Shown: positions 26,555-36,739 of the stretch, in pieces
How positions within the stretch are numbered: the first letter of the stretch is position 1
Layout of the letters: each line of letters starts with the position of its first letter
Assembly: GCA_949289445.1 (NCBI GenBank)
Contig: CASEOD010000149.1
Span: forward strand, 1 to 42,695
DNA: 42,695 bases
Source: an uncultured Eubacteriales bacterium
Lineage (GTDB): Bacteria; Bacillota; Clostridia; Peptostreptococcales; Anaerovoracaceae
Direction of reading: 5' to 3'
The notes under the pieces: model-generated
Seen by the model: only the letters and a program-made list of their open reading frames with translations
What the model was told of the DNA's origin: nothing
The model's database searches: none
Translations under genes and position numbers: made by a program

Positions 26555-28225
26555 CTAATCTTCCATCATAACCGCGCCTCTGTTAGAAGGCGCCACCATC
26601 TTGGAATATCTGTAAAGCCAGCCGCTCTTTACGTTCGGTTCCCTAGGCACAAAATTTCTGCGTCTCTCTGCAAATTCCTCGTCACTGACTTTTGCATTGA
26701 TGCGGGCTCCCGGGATATCGATTTCGATAATATCTCCTTCTTTCAGCAGAGCGATATTTCCACCGCTTGCAGCTTCCGGGCATACATGACCGATAGATGC
26801 ACCACGGCTGGCTCCGCTGAAACGTCCGTCGGTGATCAGTGCTACAGTTTTGTCCAGCTGCATTCCTGCCAGAGCGCTGGTCGGATTGAGCATTTCTCTC
26901 ATTCCCGGACCGCCCTTCGGTCCTTCATAGCGAATAACAACCACATCTCCATCCACAATTTTACCGTTGTAGATGGCTTCGATGGCCTCTTCCTCACTGT
27001 CGAAAACCCTTGCCGGTCCGCTGTGCTTCAGCATTTCAGGCGCAACTGCACTTCTCTTGACAACACAGCCGTCCTGTGCGATATTTCCCCACATGATGGC
27101 AAGTCCGCCTGTTTCACTGTAAGGTTCCTCTGACGGTCTCATGGCATTTTTGTCCAGTGTTCCTTTTCCTTTAATATTTTCACCTACGGTTTTACCGTTG
27201 GCAGTCAGCAGCGTAGTATCAATCAGCCCCCGTTTGTTCAGTTCGGCGATAACAGCCTGTACACCGCCTGCATTGTTCAGATCATGCATGTGGGTACCTC
27301 CTGCTGGCGCCAGATGACACAAATTCGGCGTTTTTGCACTCATCTCGTTGAACAGTTCCAGGTTCAGTTCTACCCCTGCTTCATGGGCGATTGCCAGAAG
27401 ATGGAGTACACTGTTGGATGAACAGCCCAGTGCCATATCACAAGCCAGTGCATTTCTGATGGATTTTTCGTTCACAATATCTCTGGACTTAATATCCTTT
27501 TCCACCAGGTTCATGATTGCCATACCCGCATGTTTTGCCAGCATGATTCTTCCGCTGTGAACAGCAGGAATCGTGCCGTTTCCCGGAAGTGCAATTCCAA
27601 GAGCTTCACACAGACAGTTCATACTGTTTGCGGTATACATACCTGAGCAGGAGCCGCAGCCCGGACAGGTATTCTGTTCAAACTCCAGAAGTCCTTCATC
27701 ATCAATGATGTCAGCTTTGCGGGCGCCAACTGCCTCAAACATTTTGGACAGAGATGTTTCCACGCCACCGACCAGACCACTCATCATCGGTCCTCCTGAG
27801 CAGACTACTGTCGGGATATTCAGACGCAGTGCCCCCATCAGCATACCGGGTACAATTTTATCACAGTTTGGAACCAGTACCAGACCGTCAAACTGATGTG
27901 CATTAGCCATTGTTTCCACACTGTCCGCAATAAGTTCACGACTTGCCAGGGAATATTTCATTCCGATATGCCCCATTGCAATACCGTCGCAGACACCGAT
28001 AGCAGGCACCATAATCGGTGTGCCTCCTGCCATTCTGACACCGGCCTTCACTGCCTCTGTCACTTTGTCCAGATGAATATGTCCCGGTACGATTTCACTG
28101 TGCGCGGAAACCACACCGATTAAAGGTCTTTCCAGTTCTTCTTTTGTGTAACCCATAGCATAAAAAAGGCTTCGCATCGGAGCCTTTTCTACACCTTTGG
28201 TTACGTTATCACTTCTCTTTGTCAT
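26555..28225 (-). CDS. ilvD: Dihydroxyacid dehydratase
   Basis: This 556-residue iron-sulfur enzyme dehydrates the dihydroxyacids to the 2-oxoacid precursors of valine and isoleucine. Cluster-binding cysteines are visible in [11 protein letters not shown] near residue 120 and [20 protein letters not shown] near residue 190. [15 protein letters not shown] near residue 470 is also typical. The start at 28225 is chosen because GAGAGG lies 8 nt upstream; an ATG two codons earlier is too close to that site. A terminator-like hairpin separates ilvC from ilvD. Confidence 0.95.
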   Translation of the reverse strand: MTKRSDNVTKGVEKAPMRSLFYAMGYTKEELERPLIGVVSAHSEIVPGHIHLDKVTEAVKAGVRMAGGTPIMVPAIGVCDGIAMGHIGMKYSLASRELIADSVETMANAHQFDGLVLVPNCDKIVPGMLMGALRLNIPTVVCSGGPMMSGLVGGVETSLSKMFEAVGARKADIIDDEGLLEFEQNTCPGCGSCSGMYTANSMNCLCEALGIALPGNGTIPAVHSGRIMLAKHAGMAIMNLVEKDIKSRDIVNEKSIRNALACDMALGCSSNSVLHLLAIAHEAGVELNLELFNEMSAKTPNLCHLAPAGGTHMHDLNNAGGVQAVIAELNKRGLIDTTLLTANGKTVGENIKGKGTLDKNAMRPSEEPYSETGGLAIMWGNIAQDGCVVKRSAVAPEMLKHSGPARVFDSEEEAIEAIYNGKIVDGDVVVIRYEGPKGGPGMREMLNPTSALAGMQLDKTVALITDGRFSGASRGASIGHVCPEAASGGNIALLKEGDIIEIDIPGARINAKVSDEEFAERRRNFVPREPNVKSGWLYRYSKMVAPSNRGAVMMED

Positions 28226-28256
28226 AAACATAACCTCTCGTTTTCTTTTCTCTTAC

Positions 28257-28288
28257 AAAAGACTCTGCCGCTATAAAGCGGCAAAGTC
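28257..28288 (-). terminator. Intrinsic terminator-like hairpin between ilvC and ilvD
   Basis: On the minus strand GACTTTGCCGC pairs with GCGGCAGAGTC (11 pairs, one G-T) around TTTATA, followed by TTTTGT. It lies 11 nt after the ilvC stop, inside the operon, so it may cut ilvD-ilvA expression below that of ilvBNC. Confidence 0.65.
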
Positions 28289-28298
28289 CCGGTCAGTC

Positions 28299-29300
<1,002 letters not shown>

Positions 29301-29330
29301 CTATCTCCTTTTTATTAAAATCTAATTCAG

Positions 29331-29828
29331 TTATTTTGTATTGCCCTCAATACCGGTAATACCGGTTCTGCAAACCTCTACGACTTCATAGTCACTGATG
29401 ACATCCATAAACCCATCAATCTTTTCCGGGGTTCCCGTCAGTTCAATAATCAGACTGTTTTTGGAAAGATCTACGATCTTGCCTCTGTAAATGTCTACAA
29501 TTTCTTTGATTCCTGCCCTCTGTGAAGGCTCTGCCTTTACTTTCAGCAGAAGCAGTTCTCTGTATAGGCTGTATTCATTGTTCAGTACATAAATCTCTTT
29601 TACCACTTCCAATTTTTCCGTCTGAGTGATAATCTGCTGCATAGACTGTTCCGTACCGCTGAATACAATGGTAATTCTGGATAAAGACGGATCGTTTGTC
29701 GCAGATACAGTCAGAGAATCAATGTTAAAGCCTCGTCTTCCGAAAAGGCTGACAACTCTGGTCAGTACGTTCGCCTGGTTCAGAACAAGAACGCTGACGA
29801 TTTCTTTCTTAAATGTTTTTTTACTCAT
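29331..29828 (-). CDS. ilvN: Acetolactate synthase small (regulatory) subunit
   Basis: This 165-residue protein has an N-terminal ACT domain (VLVLNQANVLTRVVSLFGRR, then GFNIDSLTVSATND) followed by the longer C-terminal domain of the IlvN/IlvH family. It activates IlvB and confers feedback inhibition, usually by valine. The start follows GGAGGGGAG. It lies 14 nt after the ilvB stop. The full two-domain length fits an IlvH-type regulator. Confidence 0.95.
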   Translation of the reverse strand: MSKKTFKKEIVSVLVLNQANVLTRVVSLFGRRGFNIDSLTVSATNDPSLSRITIVFSGTEQSMQQIITQTEKLEVVKEIYVLNNEYSLYRELLLLKVKAEPSQRAGIKEIVDIYRGKIVDLSKNSLIIELTGTPEKIDGFMDVISDYEVVEVCRTGITGIEGNTK

Positions 29829-29842
29829 AGCGTTCTCCCCTC

Positions 29843-31504
29843 CTAATCGATAATCATATCTTCAACGGATTTATTGGCCGGAATCATCGGCAGAACTCTT
29901 TCCTCTCTGGAGATGGTGCAGTCGATCCACACCGGTCCCGTTGCCTTCAGCGCCTTTTCCATGGCTGCCTCAAACTCCTCAATGGTGTCTGCACGGTAAC
30001 CCTCTGCTCCGAAAGCTTCTGCAAGTTTGACAAAGTCAGTCTTTCTCTCCGGAGTGGTATTGGAATATCTCTTGTCATAGAAAATGGTCTGCCACTGATA
30101 TACCATTCCCAGAACTCTGTTGTTCATAATTACGGTGATAATCGGCAGATTCTGGCTGACAGCGGTACAAGCTTCATTCAGGTTCATGTGGAAAGATCCG
30201 TCACCTGTAATATGTATCACCCTGTCATCCGGACATCCAAGCTTGGCTCCGATAGCCGCGCCGTAGCCGAATCCCATGGTGCCCAGTCCGCCGCTGGTGA
30301 TGAACTTCTTTGCCTTGTTGTGTTTGATAAACTGGGCCGCCCACATCTGATGCTGGCCAACGTCTGTCACATACAGAGTGTTTTCGTCTGTCATATCACA
30401 CAGCTTGGTGATAATATCATACGGATGAAGCTGACAGTCTGTGGTTCTGACTACTCTTTCCTTGCTGCGCCATCCAGCCACTCTCTCATGCCATTCCTGA
30501 TGTTTCTTTTCTTCTATGTACGGAAGCGCTCTCTGCAGAAACTCTTTCACATCACCGATGCAGCTCTTGTCCACCATTACGTTCTTATTGATCTCACTCT
30601 TGTCGATATCAATCTGGACGATCTTTGCTCTTCTTCCGAACTTTTCCGGGCTCAGCGCTACGCGGTCAGAGAATCTGGCGCCCAAAGCGATGATCAGATC
30701 GGCCTGATCCATGGCTCTGTTGGCAGCTACACTTCCGTGCATACCCACAAGGCCAAGATTCAGCTCGTTATCATAACCGATAACGCCGGCCGCCATCAGA
30801 GTATAAGCAGCAGGAATATCAGCTTTTTCCAGCAGTTCCACAAGTTCTTTGCAGGCATCGGAAGCGACCACGCCGCCGCCTACATAGGCCACCGGCTTTT
30901 CTGCAGCATTGATCAGTTTCACGATCGCCGCAATATCTTCCTTCTCCATGGATGGAAGCGGTTTCAGTTCCATCGGAGGTTTATTTGTAAATTCAATGCT
31001 CGCGGCAGTCACATCCTTGGTAATGTCCACAAGGACAGGACCCTTTCTCCCGCTGTTGGCAATCCTGAACGCCTCTCTCAGAGCCGGCTCAAGATCTTCA
31101 ATTCTGTTAACAAAATAATTATGCTTTGTAATAGGCAGAGTAACTCCTGTGATGCAGATTTCCTGGAATGCATCACGACCGATCAGGGAATCGGGAACGT
31201 TTGCCGTAATTGCGACCAGGGGAATGCTATCCATAAACGCAGTGGCAATACCCGTTACCAGATTGGTAGCTCCGGGACCACTGGTGGAGAACACAACGCC
31301 TGTCTTGCCGGTGGCTCTCGCATAACCGTCGGCAGCATGGGCGGCGCCCTGCTCGTGAGCAGTAAGGACATGCTTGATCCTGTCACTATATTTGTATAAT
31401 TCGTCGAAGATATTCAAAGCGGTTCCGCCGGGATATCCGAATACTGTATCGACACCGTGATCGAGCAATACTTCTGTCACTACTTGTGATCCTGTCAATT
31501 TCAT
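29843..31504 (-). CDS. ilvB: Acetolactate synthase large (catalytic) subunit
   Basis: This 553-residue thiamine-diphosphate enzyme makes acetolactate from pyruvate and acetohydroxybutyrate from pyruvate plus 2-oxobutanoate. The catalytic glutamate lies in TAHEQGAAHAADGYARATG near residue 47; the thiamine-binding motif starts GDGSFHMNLNEACTAV near residue 435. The start at 31504 is chosen because AAGGAG is spaced 8 nt away; an in-frame ATG at 31522 has no such site. First gene of the operon, with a 5' leader of only about 45 nt and no T-box. Confidence 0.96.
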   Translation of the reverse strand: MKLTGSQVVTEVLLDHGVDTVFGYPGGTALNIFDELYKYSDRIKHVLTAHEQGAAHAADGYARATGKTGVVFSTSGPGATNLVTGIATAFMDSIPLVAITANVPDSLIGRDAFQEICITGVTLPITKHNYFVNRIEDLEPALREAFRIANSGRKGPVLVDITKDVTAASIEFTNKPPMELKPLPSMEKEDIAAIVKLINAAEKPVAYVGGGVVASDACKELVELLEKADIPAAYTLMAAGVIGYDNELNLGLVGMHGSVAANRAMDQADLIIALGARFSDRVALSPEKFGRRAKIVQIDIDKSEINKNVMVDKSCIGDVKEFLQRALPYIEEKKHQEWHERVAGWRSKERVVRTTDCQLHPYDIITKLCDMTDENTLYVTDVGQHQMWAAQFIKHNKAKKFITSGGLGTMGFGYGAAIGAKLGCPDDRVIHITGDGSFHMNLNEACTAVSQNLPIITVIMNNRVLGMVYQWQTIFYDKRYSNTTPERKTDFVKLAEAFGAEGYRADTIEEFEAAMEKALKATGPVWIDCTISREERVLPMIPANKSVEDMIID

Positions 31505-31557
31505 ACTTTCTCTCCTTCTCATCAGAATAACGCGAGCCTTTTTCAGCTCACATATTT

Positions 31558-31585
31558 ATTATAGTCTACAACAAAAAAAAGTCAA
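31558..31585 (-). promoter_or_regulatory. Predicted ilvB operon promoter
   Basis: On the minus strand TTGACT (31585-31580) and TATAAT (31563-31558) are separated by 16 nt, with a start near 31550. The -35 box lies inside a small inverted repeat, AAAAAGT/ACTTTTT (31576-31593). Confidence 0.75.
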
Positions 31586-31588
31586 CAC

Positions 31589-31640
31589 TTTTTGTTCACT
31601 GTTCACAAAAAAATGCACAAATAATTTGTGTTGAACACAA
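31589..31640. promoter_or_regulatory. Candidate operators shared by the divergent ilvB and leuA promoters
   Basis: Two elements lie between the divergent -35 boxes. At 31589-31611 TTTTTGT and ACAAAAA flank TCACTGTTC, and the same stretch holds a direct repeat GTTCACTGTTCAC. At 31626-31640 TTGTGTTGAACACAA is a perfect palindrome with one central base. Their centres are about 33 bp apart, near three helical turns. Both share a TTGT...ACAA frame, so one regulator could bind both. Its identity is unknown; neither matches the CodY consensus. Confidence 0.55.
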
Positions 31641-31648
31641 TTTTCATA

Positions 31649-31677
31649 TTGACATTCCTTTTAATTTCCTATATATT
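31649..31677 (+). promoter_or_regulatory. Predicted leuA operon promoter
   Basis: TTGACA at 31649-31654 and TATATT at 31672-31677 are separated by 17 nt, with a start near 31684, directly before the T-box Stem I. Confidence 0.75.
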
Positions 31678-31683
31678 ATTAGC

Positions 31684-31923
31684 ATAGCATAAATTTTTGC
31701 CATGACGGGAATAAATTATAAATACGGATTTTACAGAGAGCGGCTGGCAGGTGAAAAGCCGCAAATCCCTTATGATGTCTCACCCCCGAGCAGAAAAAAC
31801 GAGAGGGCATATGATTCGTATGTCAAAAAGAGTGGTACCGCGGAAGCTGTAAACCTACATATTATATATGTAAGAAGTTTTCGTCTCTTTTGCGATTTGG
31901 ATAAGTCGGCAGAAGAGGCTTTT
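31684..31923 (+). ncRNA. Leucine-specific T-box leader (specifier CUC)
   Basis: Stem I contains AGAGAG at 31735-31740 and the apical pairing CGGCT/AGCCG. GGATTT (31726-31731) pairs with AAATCC (31763-31768). The specifier loop ends in GTCTCA, giving CTC (Leu) at 31779-31781. The antiterminator consensus AGTGGTACCGCGGAA is at 31831-31845. The terminator pairs GTCTCTTTTGC (31883-31893) with GCAGAAGAGGC (31909-31919), followed by TTTTATT. Uncharged tRNA-Leu should switch on leuA-leuC-leuD-leuB. The remaining 160 nt before leuA hold no structure I can name. Confidence 0.88.
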
Positions 31924-32085
31924 ATTATGCCCTGACCCGGCGAAAAAGTGATGGTGAAGCGCTGAATGCAAAACTTTCCTGTGGCGTACAAAATAAAGCT
32001 TCCGGAAAATGTGCAGAAAGCGACCGTGAAATGTCCAAAATCGCGTGCTGCTTAGATACATGAATTATATTGGAGGTATTACAAC

Positions 32086-33795
32086 ATGAAGAATTACGAG
32101 AAGTACAGACCCGGCTATTTTGCACCGCCTATGGACGTCTGCCGGATGGAGTGGCCAAAGAAAGATCATATCGAAAAAGCGCCCAGATGGTGCAGTGTGG
32201 ATCTGCGTGACGGTAATCAGGCACTGGTAGTTCCCATGAGTCTTGACGAAAAGCTGGATTTTTTCAGCTATCTTGTAAAACTGGGTTTCAAGGAAATTGA
32301 AATTGGATTTCCTGCTGCTTCGGAAACAGAATATGAATTTACCAGAAGACTGATCGAAGACAATCTGATTCCCGATGATGTGAGAATTCAGGTACTGACC
32401 CAATCCAGAAAACATATCATAGACAAAACCTTTGAAGCTCTGCGGGGCGCTAAGAGAGCCATCGTTCACCTTTACAACTCCACCTCATATGCGCAAAGAG
32501 AACAGGTATTCAGAGCTTCAGAAGAAGAAATTATTCAAATCGCAAAAGACGGCGCGCAGCTGATGAATGAATACGCTGCAAAGTTTCCTGAGACGGATTT
32601 CCAGTTTGAATACTCCCCGGAAAGTTTTACCGGTACAGAAATGGAGTTTGCCGTAAAAATCTGCAATGAGGTCATTGATATATGGCAGCCGAAACCGGAT
32701 AAAAAAGTCATCATCAATCTGCCTGCCACTGTGGAAATGTCTCTGCCTCATGTTTTTGCCAACCAGATCGAATATATGAGCAGAAATCTTCATGACAGAG
32801 AAAATGTCATTCTGTCCCTTCACCCTCACAATGACAGAGGCACAGGTGTTGCAGATGCGGAGCTGGGACTTCTGGCAGGCGGAGACAGAATTGAAGGCAC
32901 TCTTTTCGGCAACGGTGAAAGAACAGGTAATGTGGATATCATCACCCTGGCCATGAATATGTTCACCCATGGGGTAGATCCGGAGCTTGATTTTTCCAAT
33001 ATGCCTGAAGTGGTAGAAAAGTATGAAACCTATACCGGTATGCAGGTGAATCCGAGACAGCCTTACGGTGGAGATCTGGTCTTCGCGGCTTTTTCCGGTT
33101 CCCATCAGGATGCTATCTCCAAAGGCATGAAGTGGCGTGAGGAAATGGATCCTACCAGATGGACTGTACCGTATCTTCCCATCGATCCTCACGATGTGGG
33201 CAGAGCCTACGACGGTGACGTAATCAGAATCAACAGCCAGTCCGGTAAAGGCGGCGTTGCCTACATCCTTGAACACAATTTCGGCTACGTGATTCCAAAA
33301 GCCATGATGAGTGAAGTGGGATATATGATGAAAGATATTTCCGACAAACATCATGAAGAACTGTCACCGGAGGAAATCTTTGAAGAGTTTTCAAAGGAAT
33401 ATGTCAACGACTTCTCCCCTATCGACATTACCGATGCCACATTCAACCACTTCTCATCCACAAAAGATGACAATGACAGTGTAGGTGTTAAAATGAGAGC
33501 AGTCATTTCCGGCCAGGCATACAACCTCGAGGCGGAAGGCAACGGCCGTCTGGATGCAGTGAGCAACGCTCTGAAAAAGACAGAATATCACTTTGACTAC
33601 AAGTTCATCACCTATTCAGAACACGCAATCAGTGCAGATTCCAACTCTAAGGCTGCCGCTTATGTCTGCATCGAGGATGCACAGAGCCGTCAGTACTGGG
33701 GTGTGGGCACTCATGCCGATATTATTCTGGCATCTGTCAACGCACTGGTCAGCGCTCTGAACAGAATGAACAAAAAAATACATTTCGTAGAATAA
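32086..33795 (+). CDS. leuA: 2-isopropylmalate synthase, long (LeuA2-like) form
   Basis: This 569-residue enzyme condenses acetyl-CoA with 2-oxoisovalerate, the committed step to leucine. The TIM-barrel start [18 protein letters not shown] lies near residue 33 with metal-binding residues of the DRE-TIM family; [17 protein letters not shown] near residue 245 gives the second metal site. A C-terminal regulatory domain (about 440-560) is present, as in leucine-inhibited forms. The N-terminal extension, starting [15 protein letters not shown], marks the LeuA2 group. GGAGG is 9 nt before the ATG. Confidence 0.95.
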   Translation: MKNYEKYRPGYFAPPMDVCRMEWPKKDHIEKAPRWCSVDLRDGNQALVVPMSLDEKLDFFSYLVKLGFKEIEIGFPAASETEYEFTRRLIEDNLIPDDVRIQVLTQSRKHIIDKTFEALRGAKRAIVHLYNSTSYAQREQVFRASEEEIIQIAKDGAQLMNEYAAKFPETDFQFEYSPESFTGTEMEFAVKICNEVIDIWQPKPDKKVIINLPATVEMSLPHVFANQIEYMSRNLHDRENVILSLHPHNDRGTGVADAELGLLAGGDRIEGTLFGNGERTGNVDIITLAMNMFTHGVDPELDFSNMPEVVEKYETYTGMQVNPRQPYGGDLVFAAFSGSHQDAISKGMKWREEMDPTRWTVPYLPIDPHDVGRAYDGDVIRINSQSGKGGVAYILEHNFGYVIPKAMMSEVGYMMKDISDKHHEELSPEEIFEEFSKEYVNDFSPIDITDATFNHFSSTKDDNDSVGVKMRAVISGQAYNLEAEGNGRLDAVSNALKKTEYHFDYKFITYSEHAISADSNSKAAAYVCIEDAQSRQYWGVGTHADIILASVNALVSALNRMNKKIHFVE

Positions 33796-33811
33796 CCCGG
33801 AGGTAAAAAAT

Positions 33812-35089
33812 ATGGCAATGACAATGACACAGAAGATTCTGGCCGCCCATGCAGGTCTCGACCGTGTTACGGCCGGTCAGTTAATCGAATGCAGTCTGGA
33901 TGTGGTAATGGCCAATGACATTACCGGTCCTATGGCCCTTCCGATTTTCCGCCAGATGGCAGAAAAAGTTTTCGACAGGGACAAGGTTGTGCTGGTTCCT
34001 GACCATTTCACTCCAAACAAAGACATCAAATCTGCGCAAAATGCCAGAGATATTCAGGACTTTTCCCGAGAACAGGGATTGACCCATCACATGGTCCAGG
34101 GAAAATGCGGTGTGGAACACGCAGTTCTTCCTGAAAGAGGCATTGTAACGGCAGGTCAGTGCATCATCGGCGCTGACTCTCATACCTGTACTTACGGCGC
34201 TTTAGGGGCATTCGGTACAGGCGTGGGAACCACAGATATTGCAGCCGGCATGGCCACCGGCAGAGCCTGGTTCAAAGTTCCTTCAGCCATCAGATTTGTA
34301 CTGACAGGAAAACCTTCAGAATATGTAAGCGGAAAAGATATTATTCTGCATATCATAGGAATGATCGGAGTAGACGGAGCACTTTACAAATCCATGGAGT
34401 TTACGGGTGACGGTATTGCAAACCTGACTATGGACGATCGTTTCACCATCTGCAACATGGCAATCGAAGCCGGCGCAAAAAACGGTATTTTCCCTGTCGA
34501 TGAACAGACTCTGGCATATATAAAAGAGCACTCTGATAAACCGTATCAGATTTTTACTGCAGACGAAGATGCCGAATATGAAGAAACCATAGAAATTGAT
34601 TTATCATCCGTCAGACCTACGGTTGCATTCCCTCATCTTCCGGGCAATGCTCATACCATTGATGAAATTGAAGAATCAGAAAAAATTTATATCGATCAGG
34701 TGGTCATCGGTTCCTGTACCAACGGACGGATGAGTGACATGAGAAAGGCGGCTGCGATTCTGAAAGGAAAAACCGTACACCCCGAAGTACGTGTCATGGT
34801 GATCCCTGCAACCCAGAAAATTTTCCTCCAGTGTATGGAAGAAGGACTGGCTCAGATATTTGTAGAAGCAGGATGCGCTTTCAATACACCGAGCTGCGGC
34901 GCATGTATGGGCGGACATATGGGAGTTATGTGTAAAGGTGAAAAATGCGTATCCACCTCCAACAGAAACTTTGTGGGACGTATGGGCGATGTGGATTCAA
35001 AAATCTATCTTGCTTCTCCTGAAGTTGCTGCTGCCAGCGCCATCGCAGGTTATATCGCAAATCCAGAAAAAACGGAAGGAGACAAATAA
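33812..35089 (+). CDS. leuC: 3-isopropylmalate dehydratase large subunit
   Basis: This 425-residue aconitase-family subunit isomerises 2- to 3-isopropylmalate with a [4Fe-4S] cluster. Cluster ligands appear in [13 protein letters not shown] near residue 300 and in [13 protein letters not shown] near residue 360. It matches the archaeal-like short LeuC/HacA subgroup; with leuA and leuB beside it, leucine synthesis is far more likely than homoaconitase activity. A CCGGAGG site precedes the ATG, and its stop overlaps the leuD start. Confidence 0.94.
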   Translation: MAMTMTQKILAAHAGLDRVTAGQLIECSLDVVMANDITGPMALPIFRQMAEKVFDRDKVVLVPDHFTPNKDIKSAQNARDIQDFSREQGLTHHMVQGKCGVEHAVLPERGIVTAGQCIIGADSHTCTYGALGAFGTGVGTTDIAAGMATGRAWFKVPSAIRFVLTGKPSEYVSGKDIILHIIGMIGVDGALYKSMEFTGDGIANLTMDDRFTICNMAIEAGAKNGIFPVDEQTLAYIKEHSDKPYQIFTADEDAEYEETIEIDLSSVRPTVAFPHLPGNAHTIDEIEESEKIYIDQVVIGSCTNGRMSDMRKAAAILKGKTVHPEVRVMVIPATQKIFLQCMEEGLAQIFVEAGCAFNTPSCGACMGGHMGVMCKGEKCVSTSNRNFVGRMGDVDSKIYLASPEVAAASAIAGYIANPEKTEGDK

Positions 35090-35577
35090 TGAAAGCACAG
35101 GGCAAAGTACTGAAATACGGAGACAATGTGGATACAGATGTCATTATTCCGGCAAGATATCTTAATTCTTTTGATGCCAAAGAGCTTGCCAGTCATGCCA
35201 TGGTGGACATTGATCCCACCTTCACAGAAAGACTGGAACCGGGAGATATTATGGTTGCTTCCCGAAATTTCGGATGTGGTTCTTCCAGAGAGCACGCTCC
35301 TCTGGCTCTGAAAACAGCCGGTGTAAGCTGTGTCATTGCAAAATCTTTTGCAAGAATTTTCTACAGGAATTCCATCAATATCGGTTTTCCGATTCTGGAA
35401 TGCGAAGAAGCTGTTGACGGCATTGACGAAGGAGATCAGGTGGAAGTCGACTTTGAAAAAGGCATCATATACAATAAGACAAAAGGAACTCAGTTCCAGG
35501 CTCAGCCTTTTCCTGAATTTCTAAGGAAAATGATTGCGGCGAACGGTCTGGTAAACTATGTGAATTCCGGTAAATAA
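35089..35577 (+). CDS. leuD: 3-isopropylmalate dehydratase small subunit
   Basis: This 162-residue swivel-domain partner of LeuC has [15 protein letters not shown] near residue 12 and the substrate-binding [16 protein letters not shown] near residue 53. Its short length belongs to the archaeal/clostridial LeuD group and matches the short LeuC. The ATG overlaps the leuC stop (TAATG), consistent with equal production of the two subunits. Confidence 0.95.
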   Translation: MKAQGKVLKYGDNVDTDVIIPARYLNSFDAKELASHAMVDIDPTFTERLEPGDIMVASRNFGCGSSREHAPLALKTAGVSCVIAKSFARIFYRNSINIGFPILECEEAVDGIDEGDQVEVDFEKGIIYNKTKGTQFQAQPFPEFLRKMIAANGLVNYVNSGK

Positions 35578-35587
35578 GGAGAATTTC

Positions 35588-36658
35588 ATGAACTATAACA
35601 TTGCAGTGGTAAAAGGTGACGGAATCGGCCCTGAAGTCATCACCGAAACCATTAAAGTATTGGATCGAATCGGCGAAAAGTTCGGTCACACTTTCAATTA
35701 TGACTATGTTCTTGCAGGAGGATGCGCCATTGACGAAAGGGGGCAGTGTCTTCCTGCAGAAACCGTTGAAAAATGCAGAAAAAGCGACGCAGTTCTCTTA
35801 GGCGCTGTGGGAGGTCCCAAATGGGACGATATGCCCGGAGATGAACGTCCGGAAAGAGCGCTGCTGGGCCTGAGAAAAGAATTGGGTCTCTTTGCAAACA
35901 TCCGGCCTGCCATGGTGTTTGACGAACTGGCAGATGCTTCCCCTCTCAAACCTTCTCTACTGGAAGGCGGGCTCGACATTGTTGTGGTCAGAGAACTGAC
36001 AGGCGGTATCTACTTCGGAAAGAAAGGTACCGTGGAACAGACAGAACTGGGGCCTGCCGCCTACGATGTAGAACAGTATGCGGAAGAAGAAGTGAGAAGA
36101 ATTGCGAAGGTGGCCTTCGATATGGCCATGAAGAGAAACAAAAAAGTTACCAGTGTTGACAAGGCCAATGTTCTGGAAAGCTCTCGTCTGTGGAGACGGA
36201 TTGTCTCCGAAGTAGCTGCCGGCTATCCTGAAGTGGAACTGGAAAACTTCTATGTGGATAATGCAGCCATGCAGCTGGTTCGTCAGCCGAAACAGTTTGA
36301 TGTCATCGTAACCAGCAACATCTTCGGCGACATTCTCTCTGATGAGGCCAGCCAGATCACCGGCTCCATCGGCATGTTGCCTTCTGCCAGCCTTGCGGAA
36401 GGAAATTTCGGCATGTATGAACCGGTACACGGTTCCGCGCCGGATATTGCAGGGAAAAACCTTGCAAATCCAATCGCGGCAATTCTATCTGCCGCAATGA
36501 TGCTTCGCTACACCTTCGGCCTGTCAGAAGAAGCTGACGCCGTTGAAAATGCAGTGAAGAAATTCCTTGCAGAAGGTTACCGGACTCCGGATATCGCCGC
36601 CGGAGGCCCTTCCGTGGGGACAAAAGAAACCGGTACGGTTATTGCAGATTTTATCTGA
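35588..36658 (+). CDS. leuB: 3-isopropylmalate dehydrogenase
   Basis: This 356-residue beta-decarboxylating dehydrogenase oxidises and decarboxylates 3-isopropylmalate with NAD. Motifs are [11 protein letters not shown] near residue 7, [11 protein letters not shown] near residue 73, [10 protein letters not shown] near residue 137, and [20 protein letters not shown] near residue 240. [14 protein letters not shown] near 282 completes the nucleotide site. AAGGAG precedes the ATG. It is the last gene of the leu operon, ended by the terminator at 36671-36711. Confidence 0.96.
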   Translation: MNYNIAVVKGDGIGPEVITETIKVLDRIGEKFGHTFNYDYVLAGGCAIDERGQCLPAETVEKCRKSDAVLLGAVGGPKWDDMPGDERPERALLGLRKELGLFANIRPAMVFDELADASPLKPSLLEGGLDIVVVRELTGGIYFGKKGTVEQTELGPAAYDVEQYAEEEVRRIAKVAFDMAMKRNKKVTSVDKANVLESSRLWRRIVSEVAAGYPEVELENFYVDNAAMQLVRQPKQFDVIVTSNIFGDILSDEASQITGSIGMLPSASLAEGNFGMYEPVHGSAPDIAGKNLANPIAAILSAAMMLRYTFGLSEEADAVENAVKKFLAEGYRTPDIAAGGPSVGTKETGTVIADFI

Positions 36659-36670
36659 TAGTTATTGTAA

Positions 36671-36711
36671 AAGAGGGTATCTGTCCGCATCAGACGATAC
36701 CCTCTCTTTTT
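36671..36711. terminator. Bidirectional terminator between leuB and the MurF-fusion gene
   Basis: AGAGGGTATC (36672-36681) pairs with GATACCCTCT (36696-36705), followed by CTTTTTT on the plus strand and TTTTAC on the minus strand. It serves both convergent genes. Confidence 0.85.
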
Positions 36712-36739
36712 TATACCATGTCAAAAAATATTCGGACAT

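Noticed and set aside
30188-31399. Open frame of 403 codons on the plus strand opposite ilvB
   Set aside because: It lies wholly antisense to a clear ilvB, has no ribosome-binding site, and its composition follows from the codon pattern of ilvB. The same applies to long antisense frames opposite leuA (32518-33354), valS (15873-16559) and the ThrE, GNAT and lipid kinase genes (10408-12583).
31702-31935. Possible 77-residue leader peptide upstream of leuA
   Set aside because: It runs through the T-box Stem I, antiterminator and terminator, has no leucine-codon cluster, and the T-box explains the region fully.
33812-35577. Homoaconitase instead of isopropylmalate dehydratase
   Set aside because: The short LeuC/HacA subgroup can be ambiguous, but the pair lies between leuA and leuB behind a leucine T-box.
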